64,000 nt of DNA from Halomonas halodenitrificans DSM 735 (GTDB taxonomy: Bacteria; Pseudomonadota; Gammaproteobacteria; Pseudomonadales; Halomonadaceae), in NCBI RefSeq assembly GCF_000620045.1, contig NZ_JHVH01000001.1, positions 1-64,000 of the forward strand, in the 5' to 3' direction. The first letter of the stretch is position 1, and each line of letters starts with the position of its first letter. Below, one piece after another: positions 1-9,026 of this stretch. Position numbers and translations under genes: made by a program. The notes beneath the pieces are model-generated. The model did no database searches. It was given only the letters and a program-made list of their open reading frames with translations, and was not told the DNA's origin.

Positions 1-5
1 CCCCC

Positions 6-23
6 ACTGTCACGCTAGTTGGA
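6..23 (+). repeat. Left terminal inverted repeat of the IS3-family element
   Basis: The 18-mer ACTGTCACGCTAGTTGGA is the reverse complement of the right-end sequence at 16 of 18 positions. Confidence 0.75.
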
Positions 24-73
24 GTATCAGCGGCTGTTAGACTCTGAACCATATGGGGCGTGATGAGGTTCCG

Positions 74-565
74 ATGAAGTACTCCGACGAGCGCCGAGAA
101 GCCATCCTCAAGAAGCTGCTCCCGCCGCACAACCGCACGGTGGCGGAAGTGGCCCAGGAAGAAGGCATCTCCGCCGCGACACTGTACAACTGGCGCAAGA
201 AGGCTCGTCAAGCAGGCCGTTTGCTACCTGACCAGAGCGATGATCCCGAAGGCTGGAGCTCGCAGGACAAGTTCCACGCCGTTCTGGAGACAGCGGCCCT
301 CAGCGAGGCTGAACGTGCTGAATACTGCCGGCAGCGTGGCCTCTATCCCGAGCAGATCCAGCGCTGGCGTGCGAGCTGTGAAGGTGCCAACGACCGAAGC
401 GATGCCGCCACCAAGCAGCAGAGTGAAGCCCGCAAGGCGGAGCGCCAGGAGAACAAGGAGCTCAAGCGTGAGCTCCGCCGCAAGGAAGCCGCGCTGGCGG
501 AAACCGCTGCACTACTGACATTGCGAAAAAAGGCCCGAGCGATCTGGGGGGACGAGGACGAATGA
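74..565 (+). CDS. IS3-family transposase OrfA (helix-turn-helix subunit)
   Basis: This is the DNA-binding subunit of the IS transposase (163 aa). The N-terminal region (about residues 1-50) has the InsE-type helix-turn-helix pattern, including VAEVAQEEGISAATLYNWRK. A second HTH-like stretch lies near residues 65-110, and residues 110-145 are a charged, probably coiled-coil, region (KQQSEARKAERQENKELKR), as in IS3 OrfA proteins with a leucine-zipper-like tail. The start at 74 is preferred over the in-frame ATG at 53 because a GAGGT motif sits five bases before it. Its stop overlaps the start of orfB by four bases (ATGA). The family assignment is firm; the exact IS name is not known. Confidence 0.85.
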   Translation: MKYSDERREAILKKLLPPHNRTVAEVAQEEGISAATLYNWRKKARQAGRLLPDQSDDPEGWSSQDKFHAVLETAALSEAERAEYCRQRGLYPEQIQRWRASCEGANDRSDAATKQQSEARKAERQENKELKRELRRKEAALAETAALLTLRKKARAIWGDEDE

Positions 566-1626
566 TCAGCACTTCAGATCGCCAGGATGCCATACAGCTG
601 ATCGATGAGGCCCGCGCCGAAGGAGCCCGCCTGCAAGCCGCGTGTGCAGAGCTTGGCATCGGCACCAACACATATCGCCGCTGGGTGCGGGGCGATCAGG
701 ATCGCCGGCCTCAAGCGGTGCGGCCTGTCCCGCGTCATGCCCTATCGCCGGAGGAGCGTCAGCAGGTGCTGGAGATTTGCCATCGTCCTGAGTTCGCCAG
801 CCTGCCGCCTGGGCAGATCGTGCCGCGGCTGCTGGACGAAGAAGGCCGCTACGTGGCGTCAGAGTCCAGCTACTACCGCATCCTCCGGGAGCATGGTGAG
901 CAGCACCACCGTGGCCGCGCTCGCGCTCCACGTCCCAAGGGCGACCCCCAGCGACGCCGGGTGACACGCCCCAATACCTGTTGGAGCTGGGACGTGACCT
1001 ACTTACCAACCCGTGTACGTGGGCAGTTCTACTACCTGTACATGATCGTCGATATCTACAGCCGCAAGATCGTCGATGCCGAGGTCTTCGACCAGGAATC
1101 CATGGCCAACAGCAGCGAGGTAATCCAGCGTGCCGTGCTGCGCGAAGGCTGCATCAACCAGCCACTGGTATTACACGCCGATAATGGCTCCGCCATGAAA
1201 GGCTCGACGCTTCAGGCGACGTTGCAGCGGTTAAATATCACTCCGTCGTACAGCCGCCCTCGGGTCTCCAATGACAACGCCTTCTCGGAGTCGCTGTTCA
1301 GGACCTGCAAGTACCGGCCCGACTACCCGATGGACGGCTACGAGAGCCTGTCAGCGGCGCAGCAGTGGGTGACGCGCTTCGTGCAGTGGTACAACCACGA
1401 ACACCGCCACAGCGCCATACGGTTCGTCACCCCGGGGGAGCGGCATGCCGGCCTGGATAACGAGGTGCTGGCAAGGCGAGACGCCATCTATGCCGAGGCG
1501 AAACGGCAACATCCCGGGCGGTGGAGTAGTGCCACCCGCAACTGGACGCCGCGCCGGACGGTCTGGCTGAACCCCGATCAGGAAGACCCGCTGGTTCAAC
1601 GCGATCAGCGGTTAGAAGCCGCCTGA
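562..1626 (+). CDS. IS3-family transposase OrfB (DDE integrase)
   Basis: This is the catalytic subunit (354 aa). The N-terminal 50 residues hold an HTH-like segment (CAELGIGTNTYRRWVRGD). The rve integrase core begins near residue 130, with the DDE triad visible as WSWDVTYLP (D), LHADNGSAM (D) and NDNAFSESLFRT (E). The downstream WYNHEHRHSAI motif is typical of IS3 OrfB. The gene is full length with no stop, so the element may be active. Unlike textbook IS3 elements, orfB has its own ATG overlapping the orfA stop, which suggests coupled translation besides or instead of a -1 frameshift fusion. Confidence 0.92.
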   Translation: MISTSDRQDAIQLIDEARAEGARLQAACAELGIGTNTYRRWVRGDQDRRPQAVRPVPRHALSPEERQQVLEICHRPEFASLPPGQIVPRLLDEEGRYVASESSYYRILREHGEQHHRGRARAPRPKGDPQRRRVTRPNTCWSWDVTYLPTRVRGQFYYLYMIVDIYSRKIVDAEVFDQESMANSSEVIQRAVLREGCINQPLVLHADNGSAMKGSTLQATLQRLNITPSYSRPRVSNDNAFSESLFRTCKYRPDYPMDGYESLSAAQQWVTRFVQWYNHEHRHSAIRFVTPGERHAGLDNEVLARRDAIYAEAKRQHPGRWSSATRNWTPRRTVWLNPDQEDPLVQRDQRLEAA

Positions 1627-1634
1627 TTCCAGGT

Positions 1635-1652
1635 TCCAACAAGCTTGACAGT
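1635..1652 (+). repeat. Right terminal inverted repeat of the IS3-family element
   Basis: TCCAACAAGCTTGACAGT is the reverse complement of the left end with two mismatches. It lies nine bases after the orfB stop and directly abuts the remaining 5' part of the HIT-family gene. Confidence 0.75.
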
Positions 1653-1654
1653 CA

Positions 1655-1750
1655 TCGATTGATATCCTCGAAGGCGACTACCCGATCATCCTCGAAGACG
1701 ATCTCGGCGGGAATCTCGCGATTGATGATCTTGCAGAACAGGCACTCCAT
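1655..1750 (-). pseudogene. hinT: HIT-family (hinT-like) gene, 5' fragment cut by the IS element
   Basis: Reading the minus strand from the ATG at 1750 gives 32 codons starting MECLFCKIINREIPAEIVFE and continuing DDRVVAFEDINR. This matches the N-terminus of HinT-type purine nucleoside phosphoramidases, including the CxxC pair (C3, C6) and the IPA and FxDINP-like motifs. After AFEDINR the frame runs into a TGA formed at the IS junction, so the HxHxHxx catalytic motif is missing. A strong GGAGGT ribosome-binding site precedes the start. The gene follows the phosphoribulokinase gene by 34 bases, so it was probably the last gene of that operon. The 3' part should lie left of the window. Confidence 0.85.
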
Positions 1751-1784
1751 CACTCGGACCTCCTTCTCGACGGGTTGATCGCGC

Positions 1785-2654
1785 TCAGCGCATGCGGCGC
1801 TGAGCCAGCAGGTGACGCACCAGGGGCCCCAGGATCAGTTCCATGGCCAGGGAAACTCGCGCCCCGGGTACCACCAGGGTGTGGGGGCGGCTCATGAAGG
1901 CATCGGGAATCATCGCCAGCAGATAGGGAAAATCCACCGTCGCCGGTTCGCGGAAGCGAATCACCGCGAAGGACTCGGCATCTGAGGGGATATCCTGCAC
2001 CTCGAAGGGGTTGGAAGTATCCACCGTGGGCACCCGCTGGAAGTTGATATGGGTACGCGAGAACTGGGGCTGGATATAGCGCACATAGTCGTTCATGCGC
2101 GCCAGGATGGTGTCGATCACCGCCTCCTGGGAGTAGCCACGCAGCCTGGTGTCACGGTCAATCTTCTGGATCCACTCCAGGTTCATGGTCGGTGCCACCC
2201 CCACCAGCAGGTCGACATGACGCGCAATATCGTTCTCGGGGGTGACCAGGCCACCATGCAGCCCCTCGTAAAACAACAGGTCGGTGCCGGCGGGCAGCGA
2301 TTCCCACTCGGTGAAGGTGCCGATCCGGTAGCCGGCCTCGATCATCTGCTTGTCTTCGGCATGAATGTAGTGGCGATAGGTGCCGTTGCCACCATCGCCA
2401 TATTCCTGGAACAGCGTCTCGAGCTCCTCGAGCAGGTTGGCCTCCACGGCGAAATGGGAAAGCTCGCCCTTGTCGGGCGCCTCGCGGAAGGCAAGCGCCA
2501 GCTCCTCGCGGGTATAGCGGTGGAAGGCATCGCCGTCGACGAAGGCGGCATGCACGTCCTCTCGGGAGAACATGCGCTCGAAGGTACGCCTGACCGTGGT
2601 GGTACCGGCCCCCGAGGAGCCGGTCACGGCAATGATGGGATATTCACGGGACAT
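1785..2654 (-). CDS. prkB: Phosphoribulokinase, PrkB type
   Basis: The 289-residue protein equals the length of E. coli PrkB. It carries a P-loop (GSSGAGTT, residues 12-19), the FVDGDAFHRY segment near residues 38-47 and the LLFYEGLHGG motif typical of the PRK/uridine kinase family. The expected reaction is ATP-dependent phosphorylation of ribulose 5-phosphate. However, no RuBisCO gene is in the window, and PrkB proteins of heterotrophs have no settled role. The start is the ATG at 2654, which shares one base with the upstream thioesterase stop (TGATG), so the two are translationally coupled. Longer upstream frames lack family similarity. Confidence 0.85.
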   Translation of the reverse strand: MSREYPIIAVTGSSGAGTTTVRRTFERMFSREDVHAAFVDGDAFHRYTREELALAFREAPDKGELSHFAVEANLLEELETLFQEYGDGGNGTYRHYIHAEDKQMIEAGYRIGTFTEWESLPAGTDLLFYEGLHGGLVTPENDIARHVDLLVGVAPTMNLEWIQKIDRDTRLRGYSQEAVIDTILARMNDYVRYIQPQFSRTHINFQRVPTVDTSNPFEVQDIPSDAESFAVIRFREPATVDFPYLLAMIPDAFMSRPHTLVVPGARVSLAMELILGPLVRHLLAQRRMR

Positions 2655-3094
2655 CAGGCCCCTCCCGCCCCGGCAATGGCGAAGGCCACGCCCTCGGGCA
2701 CCGCCACCGGACGACCCGTCTCGGGGTCCAGCAGCAGCAGGTTGAGCCGTGCCGTGGCCACCGGCCGCCCGCCCTCGGCGTGGCACACTCGCTGGAAGAC
2801 GGTAAGCGCCTTGCCACGCGGGGCGGGAATCGCCGTTTCCACCACCAGGGCATCGGGCCAGCGCGCCTCGGACTGGTACTGCACGGCGAGGTCCGCCACC
2901 ACGCTGGGAAAGCCGCCCAGGTCCCATTCGCTCAGACCCAGCCCGGCCAGCGCCTGGATGCGCGCCTCATGGAGCAGCGATACCAGGGCATCATGCCCCA
3001 GGTGACGCCCATAGTTCATGTCGGTCACACGCACCGTCAGCGGCTGACGGTGGATGATGACGTTCTCGGGAAACTCGAGCCTGACGCGCTCCAT
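2654..3094 (-). CDS. Acyl-CoA thioesterase, 4-hydroxybenzoyl-CoA thioesterase (hot-dog) family
   Basis: This 146-residue hot-dog fold protein should hydrolyse an acyl-CoA thioester. The motif TDMNYGRHLGHDALVSLLHEA near residues 20-40 is the family signature, in which Asp/Asn and Gly-His line the active site; WPDALVVETAI and FQRVCHAEGGRPVATAR follow as the later strands. The substrate cannot be read from the sequence. The start at 3094 follows GGAGG. It is the first gene of a likely three-gene operon with prkB and the now-broken hinT. A TATAAC -10-like element lies about 25 bases upstream. Confidence 0.8.
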   Translation of the reverse strand: MERVRLEFPENVIIHRQPLTVRVTDMNYGRHLGHDALVSLLHEARIQALAGLGLSEWDLGGFPSVVADLAVQYQSEARWPDALVVETAIPAPRGKALTVFQRVCHAEGGRPVATARLNLLLLDPETGRPVAVPEGVAFAIAGAGGA

Positions 3095-3118
3095 GCTCGC
3101 CTCCTCTCTGTTGCTCTT

Positions 3119-3141
3119 GTTATAGATTGAATCCGTTATAG
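3119..3141 (-). promoter_or_regulatory. Candidate promoter with a repeated GTTATAG element before the thioesterase-prkB operon
   Basis: On the minus strand TATAAC occurs twice, spaced 16 bases apart (forward-strand GTTATAG at 3119-3125 and 3135-3141). The proximal copy is correctly placed to be a -10 element for the gene starting at 3094. The -35 region is weak. The repeated heptamer may be an operator or a doubled -10; this is inference. Confidence 0.35.
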
Positions 3142-3155
3142 GTCGACCCCGGGGC

Positions 3156-4448
<1,293 letters not shown>

Positions 4449-4539
4449 CCTATCCACCTTCATGCTGCTGGCCGACTATGCGGCGTGGGAAATCGAGGCG
4501 GCATTATGTCAGAAAGTCGTGGCGCCTGCGTCGACGCGC

Positions 4540-5025
4540 TCACGACTCGTCATCGTCGTCCTTGTTACCCTTGTTGCCGGCCCCCGTGGCCTGGCCGATG
4601 GTCTGCTGCCAGAAGCGCATGTTCTCCTCGGCCATGTCACGCATCAGGTCCATGGGGGAATGGCGCATGGCCTGCTGCCACTGATCCTGCATGCGTTGCT
4701 GCTGCTCCATCATCAGCTGGGTCCCCTGCTCCAGGTAGCGCGACAGCGGCAGGGGCTGAGCCATGTCATAGACGCGGATAAACTGGGCCAGCAGGTCGTT
4801 GGAGAACACCTGGGCATCGCCATCGGCCTGCTCCTGCTCGATGATGATCGACAGCAGGATGGTGCGGGTCAGATCCTCGCCACTCTTGGCATCCTCGACG
4901 CGGAAAGGCACCTCGTCGAGAATCAACCCACGCAAGTCCTCGAGGGTCACATAGCGGCTCTGTTCGGTATCATAGAGCCTGCGGTTGGCATACTTGCGAA
5001 TCACGCGCACGGCGCTACTCCTCAT
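4540..5025 (-). CDS. phaR: Polyhydroxyalkanoate synthesis repressor PhaR
   Basis: This 161-residue regulator controls polyhydroxybutyrate granule genes in PHB-producing proteobacteria. The PHB/PHA accumulation DNA-binding domain is visible at residues 5-60: VRVIRKYANRRLYDTEQS, then YVTLEDLRGLI. The next region (about 70-110) is the accumulation-regulator repeat, and a Gln/Met-rich stretch (MMEQQQRMQDQWQQAM) follows. The tail is acidic (KDDDDES). The ATG at 5025 was picked because conserved sequence begins right there. It is divergent from rsmE, with an 87-base gap. PHA synthase genes are not in the window, so it must act in trans. Confidence 0.9.
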   Translation of the reverse strand: MRSSAVRVIRKYANRRLYDTEQSRYVTLEDLRGLILDEVPFRVEDAKSGEDLTRTILLSIIIEQEQADGDAQVFSNDLLAQFIRVYDMAQPLPLSRYLEQGTQLMMEQQQRMQDQWQQAMRHSPMDLMRDMAEENMRFWQQTIGQATGAGNKGNKDDDDES

Positions 5026-5112
5026 TTGGCATGGGTGGGGCCACGGCCCCTGCAGGACCATTGTGCACCGCGACACACACCATGCAAGACAAAGCCGCCA
5101 ACGCGAGGCCCC

Positions 5113-5826
5113 ATGAACCTGATCCTGCTCTCCCCCGACGACATCGAGAACGACCGCCTGGCGCGTGTGCGCGACCCGCGACGGCTGCGTCACCTCTGCG
5201 ACGTTCACCGCGCCGCCCCCGGGGACCGCTTCACCCTCGGCGTGGCCGGCGGGGCCATCGGCCAGGGCGAACTGCTCACCCTCGACGACCGGGAGGCCAC
5301 CTTCGCCCTGATGCCATTCGACCAGAAGCCGCCGGCGCCGCTACCGGTCCATCTGGTGCTGGCGCTGCCACGCCCTCGCATGCTGGCGCGCACCCTGGAG
5401 CACGTCACCGCGCTGGGGGTCAAGGAGATCACCCTGCTGCACACCCGGCGGGTCGAGAAGAGCTACTGGATGTCGCCGGAGCTCGAGGCCCGGAAGATCC
5501 ATCATCATCTGGTGCTGGGGCTGGAGCAGGCCCGCGACACCCTGATGCCCGAGGTGACCCTGGACAAGGGCTTTCGCCCCTTCGTGGAGGACCGCCTGCC
5601 CGGACTACTGAAAGAGCGGCGCGGTCTGCTGGCCCACCCGGGCATGCAGAGCGCCTGCCCGCGGGGCCTGGAGAGCCCCACCCTGTTAGCGGTGGGGCCG
5701 GAGGGTGGGTTCATTCCCTGGGAAGTGGAAAGGCTGCTCGATGCGGGCTGCGAGGGCATACACCTGGGTCAGCGCATCCTGCGCGTGGAGACCGCCGTCA
5801 CCGCCCTGCTGGCGCGTCTCTTCTAG
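5113..5826 (+). CDS. rsmE: 16S rRNA (uracil-1498-N3)-methyltransferase
   Basis: This 237-residue SPOUT-class enzyme methylates U1498 of 16S rRNA with S-adenosylmethionine. The C-terminal trefoil knot is clear: LAVGPEGGFIPWEVERL from about residue 192, then LGQRILRVETAVTALLA near 218. An N-terminal PUA-like domain (RLRHLCDVHRAAPGDRF) binds RNA. The start at 5113 is preceded by GAGG and begins the conserved domain; the much longer upstream frame is not conserved. The 3' end faces the gene at 5871-6413 with a gap of 44 bases and no clear terminator. Confidence 0.95.
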   Translation: MNLILLSPDDIENDRLARVRDPRRLRHLCDVHRAAPGDRFTLGVAGGAIGQGELLTLDDREATFALMPFDQKPPAPLPVHLVLALPRPRMLARTLEHVTALGVKEITLLHTRRVEKSYWMSPELEARKIHHHLVLGLEQARDTLMPEVTLDKGFRPFVEDRLPGLLKERRGLLAHPGMQSACPRGLESPTLLAVGPEGGFIPWEVERLLDAGCEGIHLGQRILRVETAVTALLARLF

Positions 5827-5870
5827 TAGCAGTCGCGCTCATCCGCCCTAGCAGCCGTTCTCTATCGGCT

Positions 5871-6413
5871 CTAGTCGTCGCCCTCGTCCGCGACATGCTC
5901 GACCAGCCGTGAATCATCGTCGCAGCGCGGCTCGGAGACGAAGGTCTCGCCCACGTCGAGCAGGCCCAGGTGGCCGATGGTGCGGCGCCCCAGGAGCAGC
6001 GGATAATTCATCTCCTCGCGGTTGCGCAGTCCAAACTGCTCTTCGTAGAGGGTGTCTCCCAGGCAGATCTCCATCAGCACGACCGGACGCTCATCCCGGC
6101 CACCGGCGCCGCGCACCCTGAGGTCGCGATAGAGCGGCCGTTCCAGGTGCTCGGTGAAGGTCTCGCCGTCGGCCTCATCCTCCAGCTTCAGGCGAAAGCG
6201 GACCCATTCCTCGCCCTCCTTGTCGAAGACCTCGATATCACGGGCATCCAGCGAGGAAGTCAAGGCGCCGCTATCGAGCTTGGCCTTCACCTCCACGCCC
6301 CACGGCTCGACGGTGGCCTTCTCGACCCAGCCGAAGACCTTGTCGTCGGCCTGGACGGCAGAGGCCAGCAGGGTCGTTCCCAAAAGAGCGGTCAGCAGTG
6401 GCTTGATACGCAT
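5871..6413 (-). CDS. Exported retropepsin-like / "ATP-dependent zinc protease" family protein
   Basis: The 180-residue protein has a Sec signal peptide (residues 1-22, ending ASAVQA-DD). The mature part matches the Pfam Zn_protease family (PF05618, often encoded with RimK-like enzymes). The segment VKAKLDSGALTSSLDA holds a DSGA motif resembling the retropepsin active site. NYPLLLGRRTIGHLGLLDV near residue 140 is the conserved closing strand. Its substrate is unknown; relatives act in the periplasm. It lies 39 bases downstream of the lytic transglycosylase gene on the same strand, so the two may form an operon linked to the cell envelope. The family name "zinc protease" is historical and poorly supported. 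Confidence 0.75.
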   Translation of the reverse strand: MRIKPLLTALLGTTLLASAVQADDKVFGWVEKATVEPWGVEVKAKLDSGALTSSLDARDIEVFDKEGEEWVRFRLKLEDEADGETFTEHLERPLYRDLRVRGAGGRDERPVVLMEICLGDTLYEEQFGLRNREEMNYPLLLGRRTIGHLGLLDVGETFVSEPRCDDDSRLVEHVADEGDD

Positions 6414-6452
6414 CGTCTTCTTTCCTTTCCATGGGCGAGATTCGGGGTGAAC

Positions 6453-7730
6453 TCAGTGGTCCAAGCGCTCCAGCAGGCGCCGGGTGGCGAAGCCATCCGG
6501 CACCTCGCCGATGGAGGCCTGGTACTCACGCAGGCCACGCCGGGTATTGGGACCCAGGATGCCATCGGGGGTTCCCACCTCGAAGCCACGCGCGTTGAGG
6601 GCATGCTGCATCTCGCGCACGTCCGCGCGTGCCAGCGGCTGCTCATCGCGGGGCCAGCCGCCGATGACTCCGTCACGACCCGCGATCTCGTCGGCCAGGT
6701 TGCCGACGGCCAGCGCGTAGCTGGTGGCGTTGTTGTAACGCAGGATGACCCGGAAGTTGGGTCCCACCAGGAAGGCCGGTCCCCTCGCCCCGGCGGGGGC
6801 GATCACCGCCGCCTCATCGAAGGCGGGCAAGGCGCCGCCACCCACCGGGCGCACACCCTGGGCCGACCAGGCGCGGGAGGAACGACGCTGGGAGAGCTCG
6901 GTCTGGGCATAATCGAATCCCTCCGGCAGGGCGACCTCGACGCCCCAGGGCTCTCCCGCACGCCAGCCGGAACGCTCCAGGTAATAGGCCGTAGAGGCCA
7001 TGACATCGGGGATGCTCCCCCAGATATCGCGGCGGCCATCCCCGTCGCCGTCCCGGGCATAGGCCTCGAAGCTGGAGGGAATGAACTGGGTATGCCCCAT
7101 GGCGCCCGCCCAGGATCCCAGCATCCGTCCGGGGGCGATATCTCCGGCGTCTATGATACGCAGGGCGGCGAGCAGCTCGCCCCGGGCGAAGTCGCGGCGG
7201 CGCCCGTCATGGGCCAGCGTCGCCAGTGCCTCGAGGGTCGAGAAGTCGCCGAAGTTGCCGCCGTAATTGCTCTCGATGCCCCAGATCGCCACGATCACCT
7301 CCGCCGGCACCCCGTACTGCTGCTCCATGCGGCGCGCGGTATCACGGTGCTCCGCCAGGCGAGCCCGCCCGGTGGTGACCCGCTGGGCAGAGACCGCCGA
7401 ATCCAGATACTGCCAGATGGGACGCACGAACTCCGGCTGGGAGCGGTCCAGCTCGATGACCCTTGGGCGATAGCGGATATCGTCCAGGGCCCGCGAGAGA
7501 GTCGCCGACGAGATGCCAGCGGCGCGTGCCTCCTGGCGGAAGCGGGCCAGCCAGGCGGTAAAGGTCTCGGCGGCCACGGGCGCCCGGGCATCGGCGGCGG
7601 CATCGCTCGCCACCGGCTCGCTGGGGGCGACACTCGCCTCCTGGGCGGCACTGGCTTCGCGGGCCGGGCCGCTCTGACAACCGGCCAGCAGGGCCAGCGT
7701 CAGGCAGCATGTCAGGGTCATCCGTTGCAT
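6453..7730 (-). CDS. mltB: Membrane-bound lytic murein transglycosylase, MltB/SltB family
   Basis: This 425-residue lipoprotein cleaves peptidoglycan glycan strands with 1,6-anhydro product formation. The signal peptide ends in the lipobox LLAGC (Cys18). The SLT_2 domain spans about residues 55-345, with the catalytic Glu153 in IWGIESNYGG and the later MGHTQFIPSSFEAYA and DIWGSIPDVMASTAYYL segments. A C-terminal PG_binding_1 domain (about 365-420) holds TPDGILGPNTRRGLREYQ. An Ala/Glu-rich linker (20-55) follows the lipid anchor. The start at 7730 has AAGGAG seven bases before it. The SLT_2 plus PGB architecture is that of a subset of MltB proteins. Confidence 0.92.
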   Translation of the reverse strand: MQRMTLTCCLTLALLAGCQSGPAREASAAQEASVAPSEPVASDAAADARAPVAAETFTAWLARFRQEARAAGISSATLSRALDDIRYRPRVIELDRSQPEFVRPIWQYLDSAVSAQRVTTGRARLAEHRDTARRMEQQYGVPAEVIVAIWGIESNYGGNFGDFSTLEALATLAHDGRRRDFARGELLAALRIIDAGDIAPGRMLGSWAGAMGHTQFIPSSFEAYARDGDGDGRRDIWGSIPDVMASTAYYLERSGWRAGEPWGVEVALPEGFDYAQTELSQRRSSRAWSAQGVRPVGGGALPAFDEAAVIAPAGARGPAFLVGPNFRVILRYNNATSYALAVGNLADEIAGRDGVIGGWPRDEQPLARADVREMQHALNARGFEVGTPDGILGPNTRRGLREYQASIGEVPDGFATRRLLERLDH

Positions 7731-7854
7731 CAGTCTCTCCTTGGCGTGGGGCGAAAGGGGGGGATCATCGCGCAGATCGCCTCGCTCAGCCAGTGGCGAG
7801 CCGCGAAAGCCTTGCCATGGGGGCCGACGACGACCGGTTTGGGCATTGTGACCC

Positions 7855-8259
7855 TCAGCGTTCGGCGTCCTCCTCGGCGCCGTATCGCGCATTGCGCTCG
7901 CACTCTCGGCCGCTCTTCAATTCGTGGGTCAGGGGGTCGTAGTGCGGCCTGAGCTCGTCCTTGAGCGTTCTCTCCCAGAGCCTGGTCCCCACGAAATAGC
8001 CCGCCCGGCCGATCACATGGGCGGCCACGGGGGCCGTCATCATGATAAAGAGGATCACCCCGAAGGCCCGTGCCACGACCGCTACCTGGGCGAAGTGAAG
8101 CGCCACCGCCAGCATGATCAGGGTGACCCCGAAGGTGGCCGCCTTGGTGGTCGCGTGCATGCGGGTCAGCAGGTCGGGCAGGCGCACCACCCCCAGTGCC
8201 GCCAGTAGCATAAAAAGTGCTCCGACCAGTATCAGCCCTTCCTTGACGATCTCATTCAT
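7855..8259 (-). CDS. mrpG: Mrp Na+/H+ antiporter subunit G (operon 1)
   Basis: This is a small membrane subunit (134 aa) of the first Mrp complex. Three hydrophobic segments (about 8-28, 42-62, 66-86) and the signature GVVRLPDLLTRMHATTKAATFG identify PhaG/MnhG_YufB. The C-terminal 45 residues are charged and longer than in many homologues (ending GAEEDAER). It is the last gene of the seven-gene operon, and its start overlaps the mrpF stop by eight bases. Confidence 0.93.
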   Translation of the reverse strand: MNEIVKEGLILVGALFMLLAALGVVRLPDLLTRMHATTKAATFGVTLIMLAVALHFAQVAVVARAFGVILFIMMTAPVAAHVIGRAGYFVGTRLWERTLKDELRPHYDPLTHELKSGRECERNARYGAEEDAER

Positions 8260-8521
8260 CCCTCCGCCCTCCCCGCTCCAGGAACCTCGCGAAACCGATG
8301 GAGGTCATGAAGGCCATCAGCGCCATGACAATGGCGACGTCGAGCAGACTGGCCACATCGGTAGCGATGGCCACTACCCCGATCATGCCCACCAGAATCG
8401 AGGAAAAGAGCTCAAGCGCCACCACCCGATCGGGCAGGCTCGGGCCGCGGAACAGACGCACAAAGGCCAAGCACAAGGCCAGGGACATTAGCACCAGGCT
8501 CAGCAGGATGATGGGCGTCAT
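8252..8521 (-). CDS. mrpF: Mrp Na+/H+ antiporter subunit F (operon 1)
   Basis: This 89-residue protein has three membrane segments. It matches MrpF/MnhF, with FRGPSLPDRVVALELFSSI and the conserved acidic residue in the middle of helix 2-3 (VASLLDVAIVMALMAFMTSIGFARFLERG). GGAGG precedes the ATG at 8521. It sits 31 bases after mrpE and overlaps mrpG. Confidence 0.93.
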   Translation of the reverse strand: MTPIILLSLVLMSLALCLAFVRLFRGPSLPDRVVALELFSSILVGMIGVVAIATDVASLLDVAIVMALMAFMTSIGFARFLERGGRRDE

Positions 8522-8552
8522 CGGTGACCTCCTCCGTGATTCGACATGGGTA

Positions 8553-9026
8553 TCAGTGGAACAGCGTCAGGGCACGGCGCTCCATTTCCGCCAGGTTGCG
8601 GCGCAACTCCCGCTCATCATCCAGGAACATGGCGTGGATATAGAGCACCCGGCGATCATCGGAGACATCCAGGCTCAGGGTGCCCGGCGTCAGCGAGATC
8701 AGGTTGGCGACGAAGGCGATCTCGAACTCGCTGCGTGCCTGGAGCGGCATGGCGATCACACCGGGCGTCATGTACCAGGGGGGCGTGATGATATCGAAGG
8801 CCACCTTGAGGTTGGCCATGACCAGCTCCTTGAGAAAGAAACCCACAAAGCCAATCAGCCGCGGCAGGCGCTGGGCATAGCCCGTCAAGGCCGGCACCTG
8901 AGGCTGGATCAGTGCCAGCACCAGGTAGCCGAAGAGCAGGCCGGCAAGCAGATTGCGGCCGCTGAAGTCACCGGTCAGCACCACCCAGGCGAAGCCCAGC
9001 AGCAGATTCCAGGCCGCACCGATCAT
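8553..9026 (-). CDS. mrpE: Mrp Na+/H+ antiporter subunit E (operon 1)
   Basis: This is the 157-residue MNHE-type subunit. The conserved segment [16 protein letters not shown] is near residues 95-115, preceded by the [18 protein letters not shown] motif. Two N-terminal helices span about residues 5-45. The ATG at 9026 overlaps the mrpD stop by four bases (ATGA), so translation is coupled. A longer open frame upstream to 9713 is not conserved and only shadows mrpD. Confidence 0.92.
   Translation of the reverse strand: MIGAAWNLLLGFAWVVLTGDFSGRNLLAGLLFGYLVLALIQPQVPALTGYAQRLPRLIGFVGFFLKELVMANLKVAFDIITPPWYMTPGVIAMPLQARSEFEIAFVANLISLTPGTLSLDVSDDRRVLYIHAMFLDDERELRRNLAEMERRALTLFH

Larger units (their letters stand above)
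6..1652 (+). mobile_element. IS3-family insertion sequence, apparently complete
   Basis: This is an element with two overlapping transposase genes between imperfect terminal inverted repeats at 6-23 and 1635-1652 (16 of 18 positions match). The right end cuts a HIT-family gene on the minus strand, which proves that it inserted there. Only five bases precede the left repeat, so a target duplication cannot be tested. The exact ends could extend 1-2 bases beyond the stated repeats, because IS3 elements usually end in TG...CA and the right end reads that way outward. The subgroup was not determined. Confidence 0.85.

Noticed and set aside
5970-7952. A 660-codon open frame on the plus strand
   Set aside because: It is antisense to the exported protease and mltB genes, which have signal peptides, motifs and ribosome-binding sites. 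Long antisense frames are expected at this GC content.
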